In this document: piece after piece, positions 1-6,065 of the stretch
How the letters are laid out: every line of letters begins with the position of its first letter
Numbering within the stretch: the stretch's first letter is position 1
Source: CAZXBB01 sp964638815
GTDB lineage: Bacteria; Planctomycetota; Phycisphaerae; Phycisphaerales; SM1A02
NCBI GenBank assembly: GCA_964638815.1
Contig: CAZXBB010000402.1
Location: forward strand, 1 to 14,560
DNA: 14,560 bases
Direction of reading: 5' to 3'
Program-made: the position numbers and the translations under genes
The notes under the pieces: model-generated
Told to the model about the DNA's origin: nothing
The model's database searches: none
Seen by the model: only the letters and a program-made list of their open reading frames with translations

Positions 1-53
1 GGGGGAGACGGCGGAGAGCGCCACAGCGCGGCCTGCGCCCCCGCCGAACGTCG

Positions 54-1268
54 TCACACGCACGGTCCCCACAGAGTCAGCAGCATCACGACGTCGTTGA
101 AATCGACCGCCCCGTCCTCGTCGAGGTCCTCCGGGCATCCGCCGCACGGCCCCCAGGCCTCGAGGAGATCGACCAGGTCCGCGAAGGTCACCGCGTCGTC
201 GCCGTCGACGTCGCCGGGGCACGCCGTACCCGCCGGTGCCCAGACGTCGGGACGCCAGTGCTCCATCGTGCATCGCATGCGGCGCGCCTGCTCCGGCGTG
301 AACTCCTCCATGCAGAGGTCGTCCGTGTACTCGAGGTAGTTGTGGATCGGGTCCGGATCGCCGCAGGTGTTCGAGACGCCCGGGCAGCCGAAGTGCGGGT
401 TGCCGTCGGGCAGCGTGTCACAGATCAGGTCGCCGGTCGTGAAGCAGTTCGTCGGGCTGCTGCAACCGCCCTGGAAGACGTGGAAGAGACCGAAGTAGTG
501 ACCGACCTCGTGCGTGGCCGAGCGCCCCTTGTGGTACGGCGGAAAGCCGGAATCGCGGCCGAAGGCGCGGTAGTAGACGACGACCCGGTCCGCGTTCGAC
601 CCGACGAACCCACCGCCTTGCGCGGGGAAGCCGGAGACGTAGCCGAGCGCGCCGCCCGCCGAGTTCGTATAGATGTTCAGGTAGCGATGCGGGTCCCACG
701 CGAGCGTGTTGTAGTAGCCGCCCTGGTCGTTGAACCACGTCGTGTTGGTCGAGTAGGTGATGCCGTTCGTCGGGTTTCCTTCGGGATCCTCGGTGGCGAG
801 GTGGAAGTCGATCTGGGCGTCGGTCCCGTTCGCGCCGAGGGTGCCGGGGAGCGCGAGGAAGTCCTCGTTGAGGATGCCGATCTGGCTCTGGACCATCGCC
901 TCGGACAGGTTGCCGGTCCCGCTCGCGCTCATGATCACGTGCACGACGACCGGCACGCGGTACCGGGCCACGCCCGGGTCGTAGATGGCAAGCGGGTCCG
1001 TCCGGTTCATCGAGCAGTCGGCGCCGCTGCCGCCGTCCGCGGGCATGTCGAACTCCCTCGGCGCGCCGCAGCGATACCCGCTCGCGCGGAAGAACGCGGA
1101 ACCGTAGTACGCGTCCCAGTCGGCGAAAGTCCGACCCTCGATGACGACGCTCCCGTCGGGGGCGATCTCGAACTCGGGTCCGCCCGGAGCGCGGTCTTCG
1201 GCGGCAGTTGGAACGGCCGCCGCGGCCATCGAGGCGACGACGGCGGCACGACAGAGGGCTTGACGCAT
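54..1268 (-). CDS. Secreted M43-like zinc metalloprotease with C-terminal dockerin-like domain
   Basis: A 404-aa exported zinc peptidase. The start at 1268 is chosen because a strong Shine-Dalgarno lies 7 nt upstream and a signal peptide begins there (MRQALCR, hydrophobic Ala/Val core, likely cut near TAA|ED at residue 23); the open frame continues to 1592 only through non-coding repeats. HEVGHYFGLFH at residues 253-263 is the HExxHxxGxxH zinc site (H253, E254, H257, H263) of the M43 cytophagalysin/pappalysin family. The usual Met-turn (NYMDY-like) reads N310-Y-L-E-Y, so the methionine is a leucine. The fold is Cys-rich, with FTPEQARRM following as in M43 enzymes. Residues 349-404 hold two EF-hand-type loops (DVDGDD and DLDEDG), each followed by a Leu-rich helix and WGPC: a dockerin-like module. 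It probably acts outside the cell or on its surface; the substrate is unknown. Confidence 0.9.
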   Translation of the reverse strand: MRQALCRAAVVASMAAAAVPTAAEDRAPGGPEFEIAPDGSVVIEGRTFADWDAYYGSAFFRASGYRCGAPREFDMPADGGSGADCSMNRTDPLAIYDPGVARYRVPVVVHVIMSASGTGNLSEAMVQSQIGILNEDFLALPGTLGANGTDAQIDFHLATEDPEGNPTNGITYSTNTTWFNDQGGYYNTLAWDPHRYLNIYTNSAGGALGYVSGFPAQGGGFVGSNADRVVVYYRAFGRDSGFPPYHKGRSATHEVGHYFGLFHVFQGGCSSPTNCFTTGDLICDTLPDGNPHFGCPGVSNTCGDPDPIHNYLEYTDDLCMEEFTPEQARRMRCTMEHWRPDVWAPAGTACPGDVDGDDAVTFADLVDLLEAWGPCGGCPEDLDEDGAVDFNDVVMLLTLWGPCV

Positions 1269-1275
1269 GCGCGGG

Positions 1276-1287
1276 TTCCTTTCCTCT
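1276..1287 (-). promoter_or_regulatory. Strong Shine-Dalgarno that fixes the metalloprotease start
   Basis: On the minus strand AGAGGAAAGGAA ends 7 nt before the ATG at 1268. It is the clearest ribosome binding site in the window and excludes the longer open frame reaching back to 1592. Confidence 0.75.
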
Positions 1288-1402
1288 TCGGGGGACGGTG
1301 GTCCGGGTGCGTCCACCGTATTGCGGCGGCGCCGCTTCCACAATACCGAATCCGGGTAAGCCCGTTGAAGGACTTGGGGCAGGGCCCGACGGCGTCCGAC
1401 GA

Positions 1403-1596
1403 CTCGACGGTGGTCGAGACTTCGACGCCACCCGGCCCTTGCCGAGCCAAGGACCGGGGCACACAGCTCGACGGTGGTGGAGACTCTCGACGCCACCCGG
1501 CCCTTGCCGAGCCAAGGACCGGGGCACACCGCTCGACGCTGCTCGAGACTTTCGACGCCACCCGACCCTCGCCGAGCCAAGGACCGAGACACACAG
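1403..1596 (-). repeat. Three tandem 64/65-bp hairpin repeats between two minus-strand genes
   Basis: Three consecutive copies (1403-1466, 1467-1531, 1532-1596) differ at few positions. Each carries a small stem-loop near one end (CTCGAC-GGTG-GTCGAG in the first copy; one mismatch in copy 2 and one shorter pair in copy 3) and a second hairpin whose minus-strand RNA pairs GGUCCUUG with CAAGGGCC around a GCUCGG loop. In the third copy two arm bases differ, yet both changes keep pairing as G-U wobbles only in minus-strand RNA, which suggests the transcribed structure is what matters. The repeats lie downstream of the methyltransferase stop and upstream of the protease start. They are open in more than one frame, but the translations are simple repetitions, so I do not call them coding. 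The rest of the 361-bp gap (1269-1402 and 1597-1629) holds only the protease ribosome site and a short CCTTAAGG palindrome at 1617-1624. Confidence 0.85.
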
Positions 1597-1629
1597 CCTG
1601 GAGCGGCGTTGCAGTTCCTTAAGGGGCGG

Positions 1630-2274
1630 CTATTCCTCGTGCCGGACCAGGACCGTGGCGTCGTGCCCGTCGAGGTAGTCCTGGGTGAAGCTCACGCGGC
1701 TGGAGAGGCCGAGCGCCCAGTCCAGCCAGGCGACGGTGTCGAACCGCCGCGCGGGGGTCAGGTCGCGTGACGCCCACCGCGAATGAGCGCGGTCGGAGAG
1801 GAAGTTGAAGACGACGCCCTGGGCGGACGCCTCGAAGGCCGCCCCCACGAGCCGCCGCGCGCTGTCGTCGTCCATCGTGTTGAGCGTCCCGGAGAAGCAC
1901 GCGAAGTCGGGGCGCGACGGGCCGCCGGCGATGCCCGCGATCGCGTCGGGCTGCGAGATCACGTCCGCGATCTCGAAGACGCAGCGCTCGAGGCCGCGAT
2001 CGCGGGCGGCTTCGATCATCTCCGGCAACGCATCGAGGCCGACCAACCCGGTGAAGGCGACCCGCCGCGCGAGCAGGTGGGCCGCGAAGTCGCCGCGGCC
2101 GCAGCCGATGTCGAGAACCCGGCATCCCTCGAAACCGGCGAGGTCGATCATCACGTCGAAGCGGAGATGCTGAGCCTCCGGTGTTCCCCAGAGCGTCGCC
2201 TCGAATGAAGCGCCGTGCCGGGCCACCGCCGCGCGGTACGGCTGTAAAAACTCTTCGGAACGCGACTCGTCCAT
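1630..2274 (-). CDS. Class I SAM-dependent methyltransferase
   Basis: A soluble 214-aa protein with a Rossmann-type methyltransferase core. Motif I is VLDIGCGRGDF at residues 53-63, motif II is the VGLDALPEMIEAA strand/helix at about 78-90, and a FEIADV motif follows at 100-105. The N-terminal 40 residues (SEEFLQPYRAAVARHGASFEATLWGT...) and the FNFLSDR segment recall small-molecule or ubiquinone/TylF-like methylases, but the acceptor cannot be inferred. The start at 2274 is chosen because the protein begins sensibly there (MDESRSEEFL); residues encoded upstream up to 2442 are Arg-rich and overlap the divergent sppA-like gene. No Shine-Dalgarno is visible; a TAGACT hexamer lies 10 nt before the ATG. 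It is divergent from the peptidase gene and followed by the hairpin repeats. Confidence 0.85.
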   Translation of the reverse strand: MDESRSEEFLQPYRAAVARHGASFEATLWGTPEAQHLRFDVMIDLAGFEGCRVLDIGCGRGDFAAHLLARRVAFTGLVGLDALPEMIEAARDRGLERCVFEIADVISQPDAIAGIAGGPSRPDFACFSGTLNTMDDDSARRLVGAAFEASAQGVVFNFLSDRAHSRWASRDLTPARRFDTVAWLDWALGLSSRVSFTQDYLDGHDATVLVRHEE

Positions 2275-2284
2275 AAGCTCAGGT

Positions 2285-2290
2285 AGTCTA
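2285..2290 (-). promoter_or_regulatory. Candidate -10 hexamer TAGACT, short-leader promoter of the methyltransferase
   Basis: TAGACT on the minus strand fits the loose TANNNT -10 pattern and ends 10 nt before the ATG at 2274, predicting a leader of about 4 nt. No Shine-Dalgarno lies between, which agrees with a near-leaderless transcript. No convincing -35 is seen. Confidence 0.35.
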
Positions 2291-2346
2291 GCGTCAAGTC
2301 CGCTGGCTCCCGGCCGAACCGCGAACCCCCGAGAAGGCGATTTCCG

Positions 2347-3528
2347 ATGACCGAACCCGACGTTCCTCCCTCGCCGCCGCCGCCAGCCCCCGAAGGCGCA
2401 GCGGGCGCGATCAGCTCGACGCCCCCAGCGTCGCCGCCCCAAGCGTCGCCGCCCCCGCCATCGCCGCCCCCGCCATCGCCGCCCCCCCCGTCGCCCTCTC
2501 CCCCACCCCCGCCCGTCGTCAACGTCGTCAACCGGGGCGCCGGGTTCGGCGGCCTCGTCGGCGCATTCACGACGTCGCTCGTCGCGCTCGCCGCCGTGTT
2601 CCTCGTCGGACTCGCGTGCGGCGCGATGTTCATCGGCCTCGTCGGCGTCTGGGCCGGCGCTTCAGCCTTCAACCAGGTCGTTCTCGAAACGACGTATCGC
2701 GACGGCGGCTCGCGTCACGTGGCGATCCTTCCCGTCGTCGGCGTCATCGACGCGCGGCGCGCCGCGTTCGTGCGCTCGTGCGTTGACACGATCCTCGCCG
2801 ACCCGACGGTCGAAGCGATCGTGCTGCGCGTGATCTCGCCCGGCGGCGGGGTGACGGCATCGGACGAGATCTGGTACGAGATCAACCGTCTGAAGGACGC
2901 GGGCCTTCCGGTGATCGCCAGTCTCGGGGCGGTCGCGGCATCGGGCGGCTATTACGTGGTCACGCCGAGCGACACCATCGTCGCGCAGGAGACGAGCATC
3001 ACCGGATCGATCGGCGTGATCGCGCAGGTCCTCACGCTCGAGGGGCTGCTCGATAAGGTCGGCGTCGAGGCCGTCACGCTCGTCGCGACCCGGTCGCCGG
3101 CGAAGGACGTCGCGAACGACACGATGCGGAGCTGGACCGACGAGGACCGCGCGCAGGTACGGACGATGCTCGACGCCGCCTACGACACGTTCTTCGACCG
3201 CGTCGCGAAGGGGCGAAGCGGCGTCATCGCCGATCCGGCGGTCCTGCGCGACCTGGCGGACGGCAGCGTCTTCACGGCCCAGGCGGCGCTGGCGAACGGG
3301 CTCGTGGACGCGATCGGCTATCTCGACGACGCGGTGGCCCGCGCCGAGCAGCGCGCGTCGATCCCGGCGGGACGCGCCACGGTGACGCGCTTCGCCGAGC
3401 GACCCACGCTGTTCGAGAGTCTCTCGCTCGCGGGATCGGGCCGGGGCGGCGACGTGCTCGACGCCGATCGCCTGCGGTCGTTCGTCAACGAGCTGGGCAG
3501 TGTCCGCATGATGTACCTGATGCAGTGA
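2347..3528 (+). CDS. sppA: SppA-type signal peptide peptidase (S49 serine peptidase) with Pro-rich N-terminus
   Basis: A 393-aa membrane-anchored S49 peptidase that would degrade cleaved signal peptides or membrane-bound fragments on the outer face of the cytoplasmic membrane. Residues 7-56 are a low-complexity Pro/Ser tract, followed by a transmembrane segment at about 70-100. The peptidase domain starts near 124 (HVAILPVVGVID) and contains IVLRVISPGGGVTAS (158-172), the nucleophile motif AVAASGGYYVV with Ser199, the SITGSIGVI strand (217-225) and the general-base lysine in SPAKDV (Lys253). The Ser-Lys distance of 54 matches the short SppA class that works as homo-oligomers with a Ser/Lys dyad. 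GAGAAGG 9 nt before the ATG is a reasonable ribosome site. The DUF4159 gene starts 2 bp after the stop, so the two are probably co-translated. It could equally be called an SppA paralogue. Confidence 0.9.
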   Translation: MTEPDVPPSPPPPAPEGAAGAISSTPPASPPQASPPPPSPPPPSPPPPSPSPPPPPVVNVVNRGAGFGGLVGAFTTSLVALAAVFLVGLACGAMFIGLVGVWAGASAFNQVVLETTYRDGGSRHVAILPVVGVIDARRAAFVRSCVDTILADPTVEAIVLRVISPGGGVTASDEIWYEINRLKDAGLPVIASLGAVAASGGYYVVTPSDTIVAQETSITGSIGVIAQVLTLEGLLDKVGVEAVTLVATRSPAKDVANDTMRSWTDEDRAQVRTMLDAAYDTFFDRVAKGRSGVIADPAVLRDLADGSVFTAQAALANGLVDAIGYLDDAVARAEQRASIPAGRATVTRFAERPTLFESLSLAGSGRGGDVLDADRLRSFVNELGSVRMMYLMQ

Positions 3529-3530
3529 GC

Positions 3531-5981
3531 ATGAGCCGACGAAGCGACGGAGCGACGGGGCGACGAAGCGCGACGAGTTTCTGCGCGCGCGGGTGCTTCG
3601 TCGCCCCGCCGCTGCGGCGCCTGGTCGCTCCCCTTCTTGCCGCGCTGCTCCTCACCGCCGGCCGGGACTCGCGCGGCGCGGACCCCGTCACCGCCGCGAG
3701 CCTCACCGACGAGCACGTGCGGCAGGCGATCGCCGCGATCGTCGGGGAGATCCACGACCGCAAGACGGGGCGCCGGTTCTGGGATCCGAAGGAGTGGGAC
3801 GACGGGCGGCACGGGAGCATCTACCAGAAAGGCGGGTATACCGCGCTCACCACGCTCGCACTCATGTACGCCGGCGAGTCCTACCAGGATCCGCGGCTCC
3901 AGGGCCCGATCGAGCACCTCGCTGCGTCGAAGTTCGACGGCACCTACGCGGTCGCCGTGCGCGCGAGCCTCTGGGCGAGGCTGCCCGATCGCTTCGCGCC
4001 GAACCTGGCCGCCGACACGCAGTGGCTGCTCGACGGCTTCTCCGACGACGTCGGCGGATGGGCGTACGACCAGCGCCCGCGGACCCGGCGCCGCGACAAT
4101 TCCATCCGCCAGTTCGGCGCGCTCGCCCTCTGGGAGTCCGCGAAGCGGGACATCGAGGTCCCGACGAAGATCTGGCGCGCCCTCGAGAACGCGTTCCTCG
4201 AGAACCAGCTCCCCGACGGCGGCTGGAACTACAAGGGCGAGGACACCGAGCCGCCGACGGGATCGATGACGGCGGCGGGGCTCGCGACGCTCTTCATCAC
4301 GCAGGAGCAGCTTCATGCGGAGAGGGCGGTCGCGCTCTCGGCCGTCGAGACGAAGAACCAGGCGGCGATCGACCGCGGGCTCGCGTGGATGGACGCGAAC
4401 TTCTCGCCGACGGAGAACCCGGGGAGCTTCCGCGATTTCTACTACTACCTCTACGGCGTCGAGCGCGTGGGTCTCGCGAGCGGGGTCAGGCAGTTCGGCG
4501 GCCAGGACTGGTACCGCCTCGGGGCGGCCGAGATCCTCCGGCGGCTTTGCACGTGGGACGAGTCGGGGGTGGTGACCGTCAACGCCGACATCGGCGGCTC
4601 CGGTGCGCCGGTCCAGGTGTGGCACCTCGACTTCGCGCTGATGTTCCTGAGCCGGGGACGCGTGCCGGTCGCGATCAACAAGCTGATCGTCGACGGACAC
4701 CGCACGAACAACCGCCCGCGGGACGCGGCGAACCTCGCGCGATGGCTCTCCGACCGGACCGAGAGCGAGATGAGCTGGCAGAAGGTCGGATTCGACACGG
4801 CGCCCGAGACGTGGCTCGACGCCCCGCTCCTCTACCTCGCCTCGCACGCGGCGCTGCCGTGGGCGCAGGACCTCCCGGACACCGGCGACGCCGACGCCCC
4901 CATCGGCCCGGAACTCGCGCGGCTGAAGCGGTATCTCGACCTCGGCGGCATGGTCCTCGCGGTCAATGAAGGCAATTCGCGGGCGTTCGCCACCTCGGTC
5001 GTGCGCGTCGCGAAGGCGATGTACCCATCCAGCGAGTGGCGCACGCTCGAAGCCGATCACTGGGCGTACACGATCCACGCACAGCTCGACCGGCGCAGGC
5101 CGGTGCTGAAGTCGCTCTCGAACGGCGTGCGCGAGCTGATCGTGCTCGCCCCCAACGGCGACATCGCGGCCGACTTCCAGCGCGGACCGGACGGGAAGGA
5201 CGCCGTAAAGCGGGCGCCGGCGTTCGACACCGCGTCCAACCTCTATTTCTACAAGTCGGAGATGAACCGTCCGCGGCCGCGTCTCGCGCGGCACGCGTAC
5301 CCGCCGGTCGCGCCGGACCCGGACGCGCCCGGCACCATCACCGTTGTCCGGGCCCGCCACGGCGGCAACTGGAATCCCGAGCCGGCCGCGCTCGACGTCC
5401 TTCGCTCCTACCTCCGGGCGGAGCACGACCTCGGCATCGGGATCGCGACGCATCCGCTCGACGCGATCGACGACCTCGACCCGCCGCCGGCGCTGGTCGT
5501 GGTCAGCGGAACGGACGCCTGCGTCTTCACGAGCGCGGAGCACGAAGCGGTCGGCGCATACGCGAGGCGCGGCGGCGTGGTGCTGTTCGAGACGCCGGGC
5601 GGGACCGGCGCGTTCACGCAGGGAGCGGAGGAGATGGCCGCGACCATCTTCACGGAACCGATCGCGTCGCTCCTGCGCGACCCCGTGATCACGGGCAAGG
5701 GCATCGACGGCGCGGCGGATCTCTTCCGGCTCGAGTACCGGCCGTACGCGTTCGAGGTCTTCGGGACGCGGGAGACGATACCGCGGCTGCGCGGCATCAC
5801 GATCGACGGGGCGCCGCGGGTTCTCTTCAGCCGGGAGGACATCAGCCACGCGCTGCTCGACCAGCCGTGCTGGGGCGTCAGCGGGTACAGACCGGACTCG
5901 GCGCGCCTGATGATGGCGAACATCGTGCGGCACGCGGCGCGGCCGGCACGGGTGGGCGCCGCGGAGGCGCCTCCGCGTTGA
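3531..5981 (+). CDS. Secreted alpha/alpha-toroid + DUF4159 domain protein
   Basis: An 816-aa exported protein of unknown function. After a basic, repeat-encoded N-terminus comes a signal-peptide core (LVAPLLAALLLTAG, about residues 32-45). Residues of about 55-450 form a squalene-cyclase/prenyltransferase-like helical toroid, with repeated GGW motifs (G175-W177 in GGWAYDQ, G230-W232 in PDGGWNY) and paired-helix spacing. The C-terminal part from about residue 602 (TITVVRARHGGNWNPEP to the GGVVLFETPGGTGAF segment) is a DUF4159 domain, a Rossmann-like module often found fused this way in planctomycetes. The family has no proven activity. The ATG at 3531 is preferred; a GTG at 3525 overlaps the sppA stop and is also in frame. 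No clear Shine-Dalgarno is present, so translational coupling to the peptidase gene is likely. An 18-bp palindrome covers the end of the gene. Confidence 0.85.
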   Translation: MSRRSDGATGRRSATSFCARGCFVAPPLRRLVAPLLAALLLTAGRDSRGADPVTAASLTDEHVRQAIAAIVGEIHDRKTGRRFWDPKEWDDGRHGSIYQKGGYTALTTLALMYAGESYQDPRLQGPIEHLAASKFDGTYAVAVRASLWARLPDRFAPNLAADTQWLLDGFSDDVGGWAYDQRPRTRRRDNSIRQFGALALWESAKRDIEVPTKIWRALENAFLENQLPDGGWNYKGEDTEPPTGSMTAAGLATLFITQEQLHAERAVALSAVETKNQAAIDRGLAWMDANFSPTENPGSFRDFYYYLYGVERVGLASGVRQFGGQDWYRLGAAEILRRLCTWDESGVVTVNADIGGSGAPVQVWHLDFALMFLSRGRVPVAINKLIVDGHRTNNRPRDAANLARWLSDRTESEMSWQKVGFDTAPETWLDAPLLYLASHAALPWAQDLPDTGDADAPIGPELARLKRYLDLGGMVLAVNEGNSRAFATSVVRVAKAMYPSSEWRTLEADHWAYTIHAQLDRRRPVLKSLSNGVRELIVLAPNGDIAADFQRGPDGKDAVKRAPAFDTASNLYFYKSEMNRPRPRLARHAYPPVAPDPDAPGTITVVRARHGGNWNPEPAALDVLRSYLRAEHDLGIGIATHPLDAIDDLDPPPALVVVSGTDACVFTSAEHEAVGAYARRGGVVLFETPGGTGAFTQGAEEMAATIFTEPIASLLRDPVITGKGIDGAADLFRLEYRPYAFEVFGTRETIPRLRGITIDGAPRVLFSREDISHALLDQPCWGVSGYRPDSARLMMANIVRHAARPARVGAAEAPPR
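3537..3577 (+). repeat. 8-bp tandem repeat directly after the DUF4159 start codon
   Basis: Four imperfect octamers CGACGAAG, CGACGGAG, CGACGGGG and CGACGAAG run from 3537 to 3568, with a degenerate fifth to 3577. They begin 6 bp after the start of the ATG and encode the basic RRSDGATGRR stretch ahead of the signal peptide. An 8-bp unit is not a multiple of three, so gain or loss of a unit would break the reading frame. Confidence 0.8.
3556..3608. repeat. Perfect 14-bp inverted repeat in the DUF4159 N-terminal coding region
   Basis: CGGGGCGACGAAGC at 3556-3569 is exactly complementary to GCTTCGTCGCCCCG at 3595-3608, around a 25-nt loop. The left arm is part of the octamer run; the right arm encodes the residues just before the hydrophobic signal core. 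The mRNA would form a very stable stem 25 nt after the start codon. Confidence 0.85.
5960..5977. terminator. 18-bp perfect palindrome at the DUF4159 stop codon, possible terminator
   Basis: CGCGGAGGCGCCTCCGCG is a perfect palindrome (7-bp stem with GCGC loop) immediately before the TGA at 5979-5981. No T-tract follows, so it is at best a GC-rich hairpin without a classical intrinsic tail. It is in the right place to end the sppA-DUF4159 transcript or protect its 3' end. Confidence 0.4.
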
Positions 5982-6010
5982 TCCCCGGCGCTCTCCGCTG
6001 CCTTCGCACG

Positions 6011-6060
6011 CCCGTGTCTTGCGTGTCATGCCGTGTGATGCCGCGTTATGCCATATCATG
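6011..6060 (+). repeat. 10-bp tandem repeat upstream of the PEP-synthase-like gene
   Basis: Five decamers in exact 10-bp register (cccgtgtctt, gcgtgtcatg, ccgtgtgatg, ccgcgttatg, ccatatcatg) with consensus CCGTGTSATG. Four contain ATG, at 6028, 6038, 6048 and 6058, which fall in rotating reading frames; only 6048 is in frame with the downstream gene. The array lies in the gap between the DUF4159 gene and the next coding region. Confidence 0.8.
6054..6059 (+). promoter_or_regulatory. Candidate leaderless -10 element TATCAT
   Basis: TATCAT matches TATAAT at 5 of 6 positions, and 6 nt separate it from the ATG at 6066. That places the expected transcription start on the A of the ATG. No Shine-Dalgarno precedes this ATG. 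No -35 match is visible. The hexamer lies in the last decamer of the repeat array. Confidence 0.4.
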
Positions 6061-6065
6061 CTGAC

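Noticed and set aside
1403..1596. Tandem repeats considered as a CRISPR array
   Set aside because: The copies are contiguous 64/65-bp units with no unique spacers, and no cas genes are nearby.
258..1622. A 454-codon plus-strand open frame over the protease and repeats
   Set aside because: Antisense to a well-supported protease; composition is that of a high-GC shadow and its end runs through the tandem repeats.
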